Shown: positions 36,101 to 49,066 of the stretch, one piece after another | Layout: the number at the start of each line of letters is the position of its first letter | Position numbering within the stretch: the stretch's first letter is position 1 | NCBI RefSeq assembly: GCF_008831285.2 | Contig: NC_045146.1 | Span: 16,631,289 to 16,695,288, forward strand | Length of the DNA stretch: 64,000 nucleotides | From: Nymphaea colorata | Lineage: Eukaryota > Streptophyta > Magnoliopsida > Nymphaeales > Nymphaeaceae | Direction: 5' to 3' | Notes under the pieces: generated by a model | Told to the model about the DNA's origin: nothing | The model's input: only the letters and a program-made list of their open reading frames with translations | The model's database searches: none | Made by a program: the position numbers and the translations under genes

Positions 36101-39100
36101 GCATGGACCAGCTTCCAAATAATCTGTTCCACCAACAAGAACAGATCCAATTGAAGCATACTACAGCCATATGAATATTGTATCAGCCAATTCATATTTA
36201 GTGTGATCCAACAAGAGTTAGAGATGTAAAGAAAAGGTATATGAAAGTTTCTGATACCTCATCAAAAAAATGTATAGGCTCTTTCGGAGATAAGGCAGCA
36301 AAATCAATGTGCTCATCACAATCCACCCAATGCAGAACTCCAGTTGAACCTTCAGGCTTAGTGCCCATAACCATCTGGTAATCCAATAAAATAAATTACT
36401 TTAAGGATTACTTAGAAGAATTTAAATTATCAATACCATGACTTCATCTAGAAAAACAGACCACATCCCATCCATTTGATGACTCATTCTCTAACCATGA
36501 GATTGGAGAAAATATGTATGTAGGGACTAGGGAGACTTGCAGTGAGATTAAGAAGAAAGGACAGAAAAAGAAGAAAGTATTGCAAACCTAGAAGGCTGTT
36601 ATAAGTAACTGAATGTCAAATGCTCATTTGGATGCAAAAACGTGTGAATTTCTGCATTGTAAATCAAACGTACAACAGTAACATGTTTCTGAACTGCACT
36701 TTTTTACAAGTTGAGCATTGAAATGTACTTCAGTCAGTGCTGGACAAATCGGAATACACAGTCCTGCTCAGCATTAGTAATATCATACTGTTCTATCACA
36801 TCTGAGTTGTGGAACCTATATAACATTCAAGGCTGGCTTGTTCTCTGCATGTGTTAGGTTGCTGCCATATGATTGTATTGTTGATGCTGCCTAATTGCAT
36901 CACTGTCCCATATAATGAATGACTTATTGAAGATTTACTTTGACCAGCAGCCTTTTTGAAGCTTTACGTGGAAAAATTGTAATGAAATTATTCACTGTCA
37001 CCACAAGTTTTCAAACTTATTTTATGAGAAATGCAGAAAACAAACCAGAAATAAAATCTAAACTTCAGAAAATCACAACTGCATGAATCAATGACTTTCG
37101 ATTAGCTAAATACTATACCCATTCTTTCACAGGAAAGGCATGGAGAGAGAAATTTTATTTGGTACAAACCTCTGCTCTTGGTTCTACAGCTTCACTACCA
37201 CAATATGGTGTTGTGAATGTATAATCATAATCAAGGATCACTTGCTGTTGAGGTTTACTGCATCAACAAACAGCAGTAAGACAGCGAGATGCTTAAATGT
37301 ATCACTGCACAGACGACAGTAAAAAGAGGTGACAAGGTACACAACATAACTGTCCCCAGTAATAAGTCACCGACAAAGATCCTCATGATATGAGTACACC
37401 TTATGCCAGTGAAAAACAAGAGTTCATACATTGGGACAAGATCAATAACCATCATAATGGACCACCTATCTGACATTGTTTTAAAACAATGATTAGAATC
37501 AAAATTTTTGCTTGCTCTGTTAGCTTTACATATCCGAAGATCGTAGATTAGAAATGTTGAAACTTGAAACTTCAGAGGGGAAGAAAGTGTTGGGCAGTTA
37601 TATATAGAACTGGTGATATGATGCGCCCATATGCTATTGCATGAGTCGATGCTGAAGTGGAGAGTCCACTAACTGTGGAAAAGCTTTAAAAAGTTGCAGC
37701 CGTTAGAATTGCTTGCATTTATTGCCTAATTTTATTGTTAGGAAAATTCACTACGTGGATTTGAACATGATGGTTGTAGATGGATATCGTACATTGACCA
37801 GAAACAATTAAGGCACTTTGACTAGAGAAGTGGTTATTAACCATTAATGTAGATTTGCAACGTTCAAATTCTCCAAGTAGTACTAAGTTGATATTTTGTC
37901 TTCCACCGTGCCGGATGGGTCCACACAGTGCAGCTCTGATCAGTGTCCCCATTGCCAAGCAAAAAGGACTTGAAGAAAGAAGGCAGACAGGAGCTTGTCA
38001 AGATCATATTTTTGGAATAGCTAAGCAAAAACAATATTCACCTATTTGTGAAACAATGAACAAACTGATCACGCAACAGTTTCTGAAACCAATTCTTGAA
38101 AAAATGGCAGAATAATGTCAGAAAAATTGAACCTTGTTTCCTAGCATTGGTAGGAAATTCATAAACAATCAAGTCAAATTTGTGGGGTCAATATGGTTAA
38201 AAAAAATTATTGAGACCTCCGCTTGGTGGGTCAAAGGACAGCGGTACTGAAGCCATAAAAAGGATTCAACAGCAATTGTCCTGTCTACTTTCTCCATAGT
38301 GAACGAGAATGAAGGAGAGATAATGAGAATCTACCTTCTGAATTTCCATTTTGCTGCTGCAGGGACTTCAACAGGTGGTAGTCGTTCCTGCTTCCACCCA
38401 GTAAGAGCATCAAAGGCATTGAAATAAATCTTAATCCCAGTTCCTACATGATGAAGAATTAAAGAACTCTCTCCAAAAACCATCTCAGGCATATGCCTGG
38501 TTCCAAGCTTTTCTTCCCATCTGCAAACATAACATCCCTCAGAATGCAGAGATGACAATCACAAAATAAAAGGAAAAGAAAATTATGAACCATCTTCTCA
38601 TGTTAGAGGAACTATTTCAGCCTTATGTTGCAATAAATAGAAGTTGCATCATCCACACCCTGAAGCACATGATATTTGCTTATGCCAATATATGATACAA
38701 AAAATTACAGTGCTTAATTGCTACAGAAATTGCAAGAGGCAGACAGTTTCGTACATGATGCCAAAACCTTCCCACAAGAAACCAAAGAAGAAAAATAAGG
38801 GTTTTCTTCTAACAAAAAGATCAATTCTTCAAAAATCGATTGATTTTTGCTTGAAGCAAAAAGGTGTTGTTGGCAGGTGATATATTGTCAAGAACAGTAT
38901 GTCCTCAATGTATACCAGCTTAGAGTTAATCAAACATATATGAGGGATCAAAAAGGGCTTGTAGAGGGAACTGGTGAAACTTAGTTACAAATTACAATTA
39001 ACCAGAGGGAGGTGCCGGAAATGTGCACCAAATACAACTGCAGATGGTGTCAATATGACATAATTGCATTTGCATGGGTAGATGGATAAGTTAGGATAGT

Positions 39101-40623
39101 ACTTAACCATAGATTAAAGCATTCGCAACACAAAACAAAGGTCAAAAATATAAGAATAGAATATAACAGTAATCACATAAATGAAATACTCTATTATGCA
39201 CCCATTGGAGTTAGCATTTCAAACAATTAACATGTAAAGCTTTCTATGCTAGTCAAAACAGGAACTTGGTTCAAGTTTTGTCCCCAATATGACACTGAAA
39301 ATTTGCTGACAGCTCATTAATTTTTTATTGTTTCCAGAGGAAAGACTACAGCTAATTTTGTAGGGGAAACTGGGTAAGACTATCAAGTTGGACAAGCACC
39401 TTCTGGCACTGGCAACAAGCCCCATATATTGTGCTAGGGATTTGCGCTCCAGTCAACCTGAACCAACCCCACGCTACTATGAAACAAATCAATTCATGGA
39501 GAACCAGAGGCATAGACTGTCAAGTCGCATTACACAGGGTGCTTGGTGAGCCTCAACTTGACTACACGGAATTACATCTGGATAAAGAAATACTTTTGTT
39601 GACAATTATGTAGACTTCAAGATGGATGCTTTACGGCGATTATGATATTTATTTGTTAATGGATATCAAACGTCTTTCATCATCATCATCGTCATCCTTA
39701 TTCCTTGAATTTCAAGTAAAGCCTTCTGAAGTAGACCACATCCGTTACTAAAGAACGATTGTGCATCAAAAGCCAACTTACGCACGAAGTGGTAACACAG
39801 AGTTCAATTCTTCGCAAGTGAAGCTTGATACCTGAAGAAGAAAAACTATCAAGCATGGCGGTGGTCCGGTGGAAGCAATAACCTTTCATCAAATCGAACA
39901 GCCGTAACATCCAGTTTAATATATTTCCTCATTAGAAACCAGCAATTGAAACCGACCAAAAAAAAAAAAAAAACTACAACGGTTCATAGCCGACCCCAAC
40001 TAAGAAGGTATGACATTTTAGCATTTTTTGCTCGTTGGAACTTGATTTTCAATAAGTCAGGCAAGTTCAAACCTTCATTACTTCATATCTAGGCGTTTTA
40101 TTAAGACCAAAAAACAAGTAATCATGTCGGAGAATTCCACTAAGAAGCAGCATAAATGGCAGGGAAAGATGAAGACCGCAATAACCACAAAATGCTAAAC
40201 GGAAGATCTCATTTCACGCCATTTCTCTATAAGCTTCAAACCCAACTGCCTTCATCCTTCACCCACCAACTATCTAAGAAACCAACCTCAAAACTCCAAC
40301 AGAGACATATGCCTTTCGCTATCCAACCAAACATTTCCTTCAAAAATGACTTTGTGGGTGTCTAAACTAGAGGCAGGCAATCAAATTATCACCCGATCGA
40401 TGAGATACAACACAAGGAAAACGGAAACAACAAAAAAAGAAACGGCAAAGACGGATTACTGTTCGAGTGATAGGGAACTGAGAATAGATTTCTTGTGGGT
40501 CTCAACGATCCATCCATTGAAGAGTACTCCGGTCCTCCCATCTGGCAGCGGCTGGGGAACTCCACCATCTTTCAGTTCTGTCGCCTCCTCTCCTGGCTGC
40601 CCATCTCCCTTGGCCTTCTCCAT
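33131..40623 (-). CDS. TIP41L: TIP41-like protein, PP2A/TOR pathway regulator
   Basis: Orthologue of yeast TIP41 (TAP42-interacting) and plant TIP41-like, a regulator of PP2A-type phosphatases and TOR signalling. Exons in gene order: 40623-40460, 38520-38335, 37257-37170, 36374-36258, 34628-34569, 34477-34436, 34137-34003, 33235-33131. They sum to 897 bases, or 298 residues, in frame with GT-AG introns. Family blocks are GWIVETHKKSILSSLSLEQW, then WEEKLGTRHMPEMVFGESS, FNAFDALTGWKQERLPPVEV, DYDYTFTTPYCGSE, FFDEVLLYEDELADNGVSL, VMPSCWFLLLRFWLRVDGVL and SYSDPNLISQRLPVV. The start is MEKAKGDG at 40623. An additional 84-base in-phase segment (33528-33445) has splice signals and could be a cassette exon. 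The normal family junction LSA-RGFPSD forms without it, so I leave it out of the main model. Confidence 0.94.
33445..33528 (-). other. Possible in-frame cassette exon of the TIP41-like gene
   Basis: Between exon 7 (ends 34003) and the last exon (starts 33235) lies an 84-base segment. It is preceded by TTTCTTTTTTTAG and followed by GTAAGCC, and is open in the correct phase. It would insert 28 residues (LPLDVCQFLNAPIGVFFLGG...). The insertion has no counterpart in the known family, so it may be a cryptic or alternative exon. Confidence 0.35.
35657..35920. repeat. Three diverged tandem repeats in TIP41 intron 4
   Basis: Units starting near 35660, 35733 and 35850 share AGTAAAGTA..(A)GAA, CTCTACATCCAA.C, GGGTGAA and GTAACATA motifs. 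They are unequal in length and clearly diverged. Confidence 0.6.
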
Positions 40624-42468
40624 CACCTCAAAGGCCACGAAGACCTCCCACCAAACTCCACCGTGGCTTTTAAGCGCTAAACAACAACTCGACCCTAGGC
40701 ACTGGAATTGACAAAAGAACCGCCTCAGTGAAAGCCCACGACAATGTCTCCGAGTTGTGAACTGATCGGACTTGTTCCGTGTCAATTTCTTCCTTGCATC
40801 ACCTTAAACAACATGCCGTCAACAGACTCAATACTGAGTATTGAGCGCGAATAATTTAATATGGAGAACATTCATACGAACGAGCCGGGCCCTGTTGGTT
40901 ATTTGCTAGACTTCGAAACTTTTGAACTCAACGATCACTCAGAACTAGTCAGAGCACCAGTTTAGTAAATCTTGTATCGCCTCGACGCTCTCTCGAGTTC
41001 GAGAAATACATAGCAACGAGTCTCGATATCTGATTGTTCTCAATCCATTTTCATATGCAAAAGTTGCAAATCAAAGGGACGAACAACGTAAGCATAATCC
41101 ATCCAGAGATTTAATAAATCAAGCGAACAACTTATTCACCGAAACGGAAAGTCTCCACCCGCCCCCAAGCAAGCAAAACTTGTGCGTTGCCCTTAGAGCG
41201 ACTCAACCCAAATACAAGATGTGGCCGACACACCCACTTGCCTTGGACCGGTGCTTGCCAGGTACCTTATAACTGACCTGACTCGGCTTGACCATGGTCC
41301 TTAAAATTAGGCATCAGGCTGGTCTGATAAATTATCGTTGAACCAGCTTGAGTTGGTCTGGTAACTTATTTATTAATATTATTTTAATTAAACATATATT
41401 ATTAGAATTAAATATATTTATATGTCATATTATATATACATGCATTTTATAATCTGGCCAGGCCAAACCAGGCTTAGGCCCAAGATGCATAGTTGGACAG
41501 GGCCACCGGCTGTACCACATCTGAAACGCAACTTCTTGTTGGGTTGGGCAAGCCAAGCTGATTCTTTATTTTCAAGGATAAGTGGAACATCTATCCTTAA
41601 GGTGGCATTTGAATGTCTGATATTAAATATTAAAACGTTTATCATTAAAATATATTAAGTATCTAATGCTAGGCTTTGAAGATCAGAATCAGTGTAGAAT
41701 TGAAAATGTTTTGTCCCGAAATCGATCCAAAGCTTGATTTCTATGTTGCTGCGTGAAACTCAAGGAAAGAATTTCCTCATTCTGGACTCTGCAATGGAAT
41801 CAGATGCAGTTCCAACACAAACATGAGGAACAGGCACCCTGAACATAATTAAAAATCAACACAAAGCACTTCCAATGCATGAGCAAGAGGGTCGTATTTA
41901 ACAGAAAGAATGGGCGGTCTGCATTTTACATCTCTAGGTTACAAACAATCGCAAGTGATATTACTCCAACTCCAAGCACTGTTACCCGTCCTACTTCAAA
42001 ATTTTCAGTCGTAAATCACAGACAAAAGCATATTTCAAGCATCATTCTTGCAACATTCATGTGAACAAACCTACTTTTCACTTCAGTTAGTTTTTACACG
42101 TACAGTATTGTTCATCTGGTAGCAAGATGGCCTGTTTCCTCCATCTTACAAGTTAGAATACAGTGGCCTCAGCAATGACCATATTTATCCCTTTTCTAGC
42201 AATTACAAATTCGGCACTTTATCTAGCATGATCATAAAAAGTCCCTTGCAGAAAGGGCTTGCTGAACCGCGTTGCTCACGGGAATCAAATCATTGTTAGG
42301 GAACTCCTTGCTCCCCATCATCAGCAAAGTGCTTGGTGTTTGAGATGAAAAACTCTTTCAAGTCTTCGGCAGTTCCTTGCATAGAGGCATCCACCAACAC
42401 CAGTTAGTGAAGCAGGTTTGGACTCCCCAGATAGTGAAACGTATCGCCGGAAGTTACTGGACAATCCA
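40624..42468. other. Spacer between TIP41 and cyclin A3 genes
   Basis: Begins with the TIP41 promoter side and ends with the cyclin 3' untranslated region. At 41240-41530 an AT-rich core is flanked by GC-richer arms (CTTGGACCGGTGCTTGCC; CTGGCCAGGCCAAACCAGG), which looks like a decayed hAT-like element, but I cannot define its ends. No gene is seen. Confidence 0.5.
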
Positions 42469-44302
42469 TCAGTTGAGGTCTTCAAAGAAGGTAGAAGGGA
42501 TCTTCTCAGGAAATGCCAAGGTTGACACAGACTTAAACTGTAACATAGATTCATGTTAATGAACGAATCAATTTCCAATACAGATGGCTGCAGGAGAATT
42601 TCTACCTTGTGCTGCTTGTATTTTTCCCTCACTGCCGCCAGAGTACAATTTTTGCTCTTCAGCTGCAAATCATGTATGACTTGGATGCACTCCCTAAGGT
42701 CTGATACTTTATAACCCGTTTGATTCTGCAGATGCTTGCTCTAAAAAATTTCAAGCAAATTAAATGCTCAGTTTCTCGTTCACCAATACATTAAACTGGT
42801 ATTTAGATAAGAGGGCAGGTTCTAGAAGTTTTACCCAAGGATGAGTCCTCGGACAAAGTGTGAATCTTGCTACAAAGACAATGGACGCAGCTATTTGAGA
42901 CGGCAAAAATTGAAGGCATCCATACTCTAATAAGCATACTTCTGCCAAGAAATTGCACAGATACTCCAAAGCCAAGTTGGGAGACTGCAAAAATAGTTCA
43001 AAAATAAGTCAACTGTGGAGGTAAGACGCACAAACATGTGACAATATAATAAATATAAAAAAAAACACAAGTGTGATCTTGCCCAAGTAGATAACACTAC
43101 ATACCTCAGTTTTCTGTCCAGCTGCCATTATGAACCCGCTGAGAAGGAAAATAAAAGAACACCAAGAAAGATCAATGACTCTACAATGGCATTGTTGTTA
43201 CAAAGTGTTGACAGAACTCAAATGTCAAAATTTTATTACCTTAAAAAAGTCTTGATTGTGGGTGTACTCATCTCAAAATTCAAGAGCATAAGTATTTTCC
43301 TCTCCATCTCTACCACCTTCACATGCAAACCAAGCCATCAGCTAATAAAAAAAGAATACAATATCCATTTCCAATTATCAAAGCCAATAATATTGAAAGG
43401 CCAAGACAAACAAGAAAACCCAATATACCTCTTGCTTGCTATAGGTATTATCAGTAATGTAGCAGAAATCCTCAACATGAGGAGGACAGATCTCTTCATG
43501 CTTGCTGAAAACAAGAAAGACTTCAAATTAATGAAACAAAACATAGCAAGAAAGAATAATAAAGAGCCAAGGAGAAAGAAACCTACGAAGCAATAAGCAT
43601 ACAAGAAACTCCCAACAATTGCAGTTTCTGCCTGTAGAGCGCGTTAGAGGACAGGAATCGGTCAAGGTAAGCGATGGTTAGATGCAGAGTATCAGGAAGA
43701 AGCTTGTATTCTTCTGCAACCTCGACCAACCAATCCACCAAAATCGATCTCATGTTCGCGTTAACGTCGTGCTGAAAGGACTCCATATAATTTGGGCTTG
43801 GCCTTCTCTTATTCTGCGCATCGGAAGACAAAAATGAAGTCGATCCCACAATCAATCCACATCATCTCGGAAGCGGTTAAACAAAAAAACAGACAAATTC
43901 CGAGCAATGCAGAAAAAATTGGTGATCGGTTGCAAAAATTGAGGAAGATAAGGACCGAAACCCCCAAATCCATTCGCTGGGGGTGAGTGGTACCTCTGAT
44001 TCTCGGAGATACTGATAGATCTCCGACGCGTATGGCCCGCACATCTGCGGGTCATCGCCACAGGGGTCGACATTATCGACGGCAACAACGGGCACCCCCA
44101 CCAGAGCCACCACCTTCTTCTTGGACGGAGCGGGGGTCGACGGAAGGATGCCGGAGTTGCCAACGATGGTGTTGGTGACGTCGCCCAAGACGGCGCGCTT
44201 CTTCCGGGGAGGAGCAGATGAAGAAAGAGAAGAGGAGGCGGCGGAAGCTCTCTTCGCGCTCGCCCTTGTGACTCGCACTCTGTTCTCCTGATCGGTCGAC
44301 AT
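42469..44302 (-). CDS. CYCA3: A3-type cyclin
   Basis: Plant cyclin A of the CYCA3 subgroup, partner of CDKA at G1/S and in S phase. Exons in gene order: 44302-43994, 43813-43587, 43504-43429, 43316-43240, 43138-43105, 42984-42835, 42740-42606, 42537-42469. They sum to 1077 bases, or 358 residues, the usual length for the subgroup, with GT-AG introns. A destruction box RAVLGDVTN lies at residues 36-44. The cyclin box shows [19 protein letters not shown], then [15 protein letters not shown] and [20 protein letters not shown]. The second fold has [15 protein letters not shown] and the end reads [20 protein letters not shown]. The N-terminal third is rich in Ala, Ser and Lys. The frame is whole. 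E2F-like sites occur upstream. Confidence 0.95.
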
Positions 44303-44646
44303 TGTTGCTGGTGCGAGATGAGGGAATAGTGTGGGGAAGAGGGGAGGAGAGCCGCTGTAGTTAGAGGTGCAGGCGTGTTCCCTTCTTCCTTGGAAGAGGG
44401 GGTGGCGGAGGAGCCCTTATCTATACACAGATCTCCCTCTCTCTCTCTCTCTGTGGGGATCTGCAGATGCAGAAGTAGGGAGGGAATGGAGTGGAGTGGA
44501 GATGAAGGCGCGCACTTTTCTCCTTGCCTTTCATGGACTGGTTCCCTCGAAATTTTGGAGTTTCCCACGCTTTCATTTTGGAGCTTCTGGTTTTGGCTCG
44601 TTGTCTCTCTCATTTTGAAAGTGGGGTTGGATTCGAAGGGCGGAGG

Positions 44647-44656
44647 TTTTCGCGGG
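44647..44656. promoter_or_regulatory. E2F-like site upstream of cyclin A3
   Basis: TTTTCGCGGG lies about 345 bases before the cyclin ATG. A second GC core in an AT setting (AAACCCGCGC) lies at 44720-44729. Both resemble E2F sites (TTTSSCGC) with a mismatch. A CT microsatellite lies between them and the start. Confidence 0.4.
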
Positions 44657-45540
44657 GGAAGAGGATGGCGCCCCTTTCTTTTTTGACTTTGGAATTTTTA
44701 TTTTCATAAAAGAAAGGAAAAACCCGCGCTTTCGTTTTCCATAACACTTGTACATATATGGATTTGAATTAGTTATGATGTGAGATTTGTTGTCTTACTT
44801 TGTCAAATTCAAATGTTGAGTTTACTTTTTGGATCTTGCAAATCTCGATCCGCATATTGCATATTGTTCTTGAGCAATTGCACGAAATATTTGTTGGATT
44901 GGATTTAGATTCATGAAAGGACATCCAATCACATTCGTATTTGGATTCACTTTTATGTATTTGTTAACCTTCAAATGAATATCTTTGTTTGTTCATCAAT
45001 ACAACTAGTTCGACTTTGTTTATAGATAGAAAAGTTGGACTTGGATTCAGGTGGGATTCAACCGAATCGGTTGTGCATCAGAAAAATCGAATAAATCAGA
45101 ACAATAAGTAATACATTTTGTGAAACAGCACATATAAATTGATTAAAATGAAAAATTCTTAAGGGGCGTTGAATGACACTCTCTACGATCTTTGGATCGT
45201 TAAATGGCACTATGCAAGCTTGAGATTGAATCGAGTTTAAGCTCAAGTTGTTATATTAATCAAACACATGATGAACAAGGACTAGTTCTCATAAAATCCA
45301 CCAAACCTTACATGTCATAACTAGGATCCATTAGTCCCATAACTGGATCCGATAATGCCCAAACCAACCATGCCTCAATACAATATTGATATACATTAAT
45401 CTAGCAACCGTGCCACATTTGGCAACCCAGATGTCATTAATCAGATCCAGATCGAACCATTTACACCGGTAATAAATCGCAATATTGGATCGACCACATA
45501 TGAATTAAAAGGCGACATAAAGGCAAAAGCAAATTTATCT

Positions 45541-45600
45541 CAAGGGGTTTGCCTAATGATTGGGGTGCGGGCCATCCTGTTTCGAATCCCCATAACATCA
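45541..45600 (+). mobile_element. SINE-like head
   Basis: GGTTTGCCTAATGATTGGGG (A box-like) is followed by CATCCTGTTTCGAATCCCCA (B box-like) at tRNA-like spacing. Ends are not defined. Confidence 0.4.
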
Positions 45601-45779
45601 ATCTGCGAAAGAAAAGTCACCCAAACAGATGATCTTAAGTTGGACTAATTGGCATTAGATGGCAATGGATCGATTAAAAGAATCTCACCTATAAAATAAT
45701 TATAAGAGTCATTAACACTCAAGCTGAATAAACCATGGTCCACATCTTGTTTACATGTTTTAGACGCCGTGCTTTTCTC

Positions 45780-46080
45780 AGGATAATATGGCAGAGTTGT
45801 TTTTATGGACAAAATCTTGGGAAAATCTCAGCAAAATTCAAAACAATAAAAAGGAAAATCTTAAGAGTAAAATGCAAAAATTAAAATGTCATAATAAAAA
45901 AAACGTGAAAATCAGGAACAAAATATATGAAAAAGGCACACAAAAATGTGAAAGAACATCTAAAATGAAAAAAATGCGAAAAAACACTTTTTTTTTTCGT
46001 GTTTGACAAACTTTTTGTTCAAAAAATGCATTTTTGCCCCTTTTTTTTACTGCTGAGCCGTTTTTCGTAGATCCTTTATT
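45780..46080. repeat. AT-rich palindromic repeat related to 24495-24801
   Basis: The run GATAATATGGCAGAGTTG...AAAATCTTGGGAAAATCTCAGC parallels GTATAATATGACAAAGTTG...GAAAATCTTGGCAAATTTTA at 24540. Both are followed by A-rich then T-rich halves. It appears to be a diverged family member without clear termini. Confidence 0.4.
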
Positions 46081-46758
46081 GGAATAGACCAATCTCTTGT
46101 TTTCATCAAACTCCTTAATTCATTACCGCCTCACAAGAGCTGCATGCGTGAGAGCAAAGGGATCATAAGCCAATATTATTTTAGTTTTGGAAAAACTGGC
46201 AGCAGAGAAACGAAGATTCTCGAGCATCACAATTTATCGTGCTCCAAATTCGATAATAGATAGAGCGTGTTTTGAGTAAAATATTCATGACCAACCCATG
46301 GTTTAGAAATGTATTAGATAGATCACAACTTATAAAAGTTCATGAGATAGAGAATTGATGATTAATCAGGAGAGAACCATATTACTGCGACACATTTGCA
46401 AAGCATACTTAGATGAAATAGGTTCAGGTCCTAAGAAGGAATCGTCCACGAACCTGATTCGTTTAAAATTCATAGTCATTGATCGGCTCCATGTAACATA
46501 GTTGTCAATGAGGAGCGGATGGAAACCAAGACAATTATAAGATTCTCTAAATGAGGGAGATACTAATGCCTTTGAATTCTTTACAATTAGATCTAAAGGA
46601 CACTTACACCGGAAAGGCTATAGTTACAGCAAGCACCGGAGAAATATGTACTTGGGTGAATAGGAAAAGCATTTCATTCACTGCATAAAAGGCAAGAAGA
46701 GAACCGAAGCCCCCACCCAATCCTCATCTTCTCATATTAATACAGTTTGGTTGTAAGA

Positions 46759-46785
46759 ACAACTGTTCCTACAACAGTTGTTCTT
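46759..46785. repeat. Perfect 11-base hairpin
   Basis: GAACAACTGTT, five bases, then AACAGTTGTTC. No T-run or gene follows, so it is noted only as structure. Confidence 0.7.
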
Positions 46786-47935
46786 AAAACAAGTGACACT
46801 AAGAACAAAGAGTCTCTGTCTATACGAACAAGTTGAAATTATGTTCAGTGTTTGTTTATAAATACAAAATGTTCAACTTATCTTCTCTACTGCTTATTTA
46901 AATGGCTAGATGGACAAGTTTAACATGTGTTTTGCATTTTTATATCTTTATATCTCTCTCTATAAAACACATGTTAAAATAAATGAAAAATATATGAACT
47001 AATAAAATGCTCTTCCTTTCCCTCAATAAAAAATTCACATATATGACAAGGAAAAAATACATTTGAAAACATATTAAAATTAGAGACAAATAAAAAATAT
47101 TCAGTGTTTCTTTCTTTTTCTCTCTCCACATATGAAAGACTTAAAATCAACATATAATGGAAAAAAAAAAATTGTCAAGAAACATCTCAGCCAACAAAAG
47201 TACTTTCTCTCTTGCTCTTTTTATCTCTACAAATACAAGTAACCTAAAATATACAACCCCAAAATTTTCACTCCCTCTAGAACGAAACTTCAACTCACTG
47301 TCGGGCTCCTCCAACTGAAAATCAAAAGAAGAATCACAGAGCCATTCACCGAACAGAGCTTATTCCTAGTCCTTAAGTCATGAATACCTGAAAAAAGAAG
47401 ATGATCTTACTGTTCTGGAAATTTCAAAATTAAATCAGAAGCTTTTACTGTCGTTCCAACTTGAACATGAATTAGGAGAAGAAATCCACTGATTGTTCGC
47501 CTGAGACTACACATTCATCACATACATTCTAATAGACCAGTGCTGGCATTATGTCGAGAGCAGGGGTCATGAGTATCTCGCTTAGATGGTATACAACCTC
47601 TTAGAGACATTTTAGCAAACACTTTAGTGCATGTCGCCTTGACAGCAATTTAGCAGCCATCGTATGCATCCCATGAATGTTATATACCCAAAGACGAACT
47701 TCATCGAAGCCTTATCAAATTGTGAAAGAAAAAGCCTCCATTATAATCAACGTCTTGAAATTCTATTGCTGAACTTCGGCGCTGGTAGACAACCATAGCC
47801 GGTGTGACTCAAATGAACCAACGACGCTTACCAACCAGGGCAGACGGGCTCAGTTGTGAAAGAGCACCTGGTTATGGTCGAGGGTTGAATTTTTTTAGGG
47901 CAACTGCCAAGCTACTGACTTTTGTGCCAGTCCCT

Positions 47936-47996
47936 TTGGAGATGATAGGTAAACATGTACTTCCCCTTGGAGATGATGGGAAAACATGTACTTGTA
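47936..47996 (+). repeat. 31-base tandem duplication
   Basis: TTGGAGATGATAGGTAAACA and its continuation to CATGTACTTCCCC recur at once as TTGGAGATGATGGGAAAACA to CATGTACTT, with about three differences. Confidence 0.8.
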
Positions 47997-48193
47997 ACAG
48001 AACAATATTGCAACAACAAGAAATTCTAGACAAAAAGCAAAGTTTGCAACAGATGACTGCAGCAACAACCGACAAGTAGTAGAAACAGAGCTCATAAAGA
48101 GAAGCACCAAAAACAACATTTTAATCACACTGCTGCAAGTTCATGCTATATATCGTGGAGAAGAATGTTCAGAGAACGATTTAGAAACCGTAA

Positions 48194-48508
48194 GGTTAGC
48201 GCCTTGATACCATGTGAAAATAAAAGAAAGGCAATACACGATACCACAAGATATTTGAAATGGTTAGATAGTAGATGCCATTGAGCTTGTTACCCTTGAG
48301 ACAGACGAACTCAAAGACGGATTTCTGGTGTACTCGTTGTTCTTCATCTATTCTTGAGAGAGAAATAGAAACTTGGCGGACTCTCCATTACCCGTTGCTC
48401 TTTTACATCCATCCCCTCTCTAAAAACCGCACATTTGTAGTTTTCTGTTTCTTCATATAAATCTCCTTTCTATACAAGCGAAAATCTAATCTTGTATATG
48501 GATATACA
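48194..48508 (-). mobile_element. Copia-type LTR with adjacent primer-binding site (fossil)
   Basis: On the minus strand a segment of about 296 bases (48508-48213) starts TGTATATCC and ends TTTTCACA. It is followed immediately by TGGTATCAAGGCGC, a good match to the initiator-Met primer-binding site used by Copia elements. A second LTR and an interior coding region are not recognisable to the left, so this is a remnant. Confidence 0.5.
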
Positions 48509-49066
48509 CGGGTGGAGATGTCAATGGATTGGATCGGATATATGACCAAACTGAATTCTGATATGAAAAGAATTTATTTAAACGAACTAGATTTGGATTC
48601 AAGAAATGACATCACATTGGGTTCAGATTCGATTATAAAAAAAAATATCTAATTGGTTTTGAATTTAAACTCAGTTTCAAATAAACATTCTATGTCCAAC
48701 ATTCATACATTTTAAAAGCTGGGTATTAACGTATGATAAAGCGGTTGAGATTTGGTTGTATATGTAAAAGTCGGAGTTGGATTGTACTCACATTGCGAAT
48801 TTAAAAATCAGATTTTGATATCTTATAGACTTTCCTTTATTCTTATTCGAATCCGAACATGCGAATAACCGATAAATCGGACATGGCGCATGAGATTCGT
48901 CCAATTCGAATCCAATATGTCATAACGTGAGCAGTTACCACATGTGACTTTTCCCACCAACTAAGTGGGTCCGGATCCTGCCCAGGGCAGATCTAGATCT
49001 CAGAATCCAGCAAGGTCTAATAGTATTACTTGTGATTGCCTCTATCACCATTAGTGCCTTGGACGC
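48509..49066. other. Spacer with GGATCGGATAT-type repeat sequence
   Basis: The text GATGTCAATGGATTGGATCGGATAT at about 48515, with repeated GATTCG/CGAATC motifs up to about 48920, resembles a common plant non-autonomous repeat. Its ends are not clear. No gene is seen. Confidence 0.4.

Larger units (their letters stand above)
44760..48193. other. Gene-poor AT-rich zone
   Basis: No gene is seen. It contains a SINE-like head at 45541-45600, a poly(A)/poly(T) palindromic AT-rich repeat at about 45780-46080, a short perfect hairpin at 46759-46785 and a 31-base tandem duplication at 47936-47996. The open frame at 47804-48079 spans that duplication and has no recognised domain. Confidence 0.5.

Noticed and set aside
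43852-44613. 253-codon minus-strand frame overlapping the cyclin start
   Set aside because: Lies in a different frame from cyclin exon 1 and reads through its donor into the intron. The Pro/Arg/Ser-rich product reflects microsatellites in the leader.
47804-48079. 91-codon plus-strand frame
   Set aside because: It spans a 31-base tandem duplication in AT-rich sequence beside an LTR remnant. No domain recognised.
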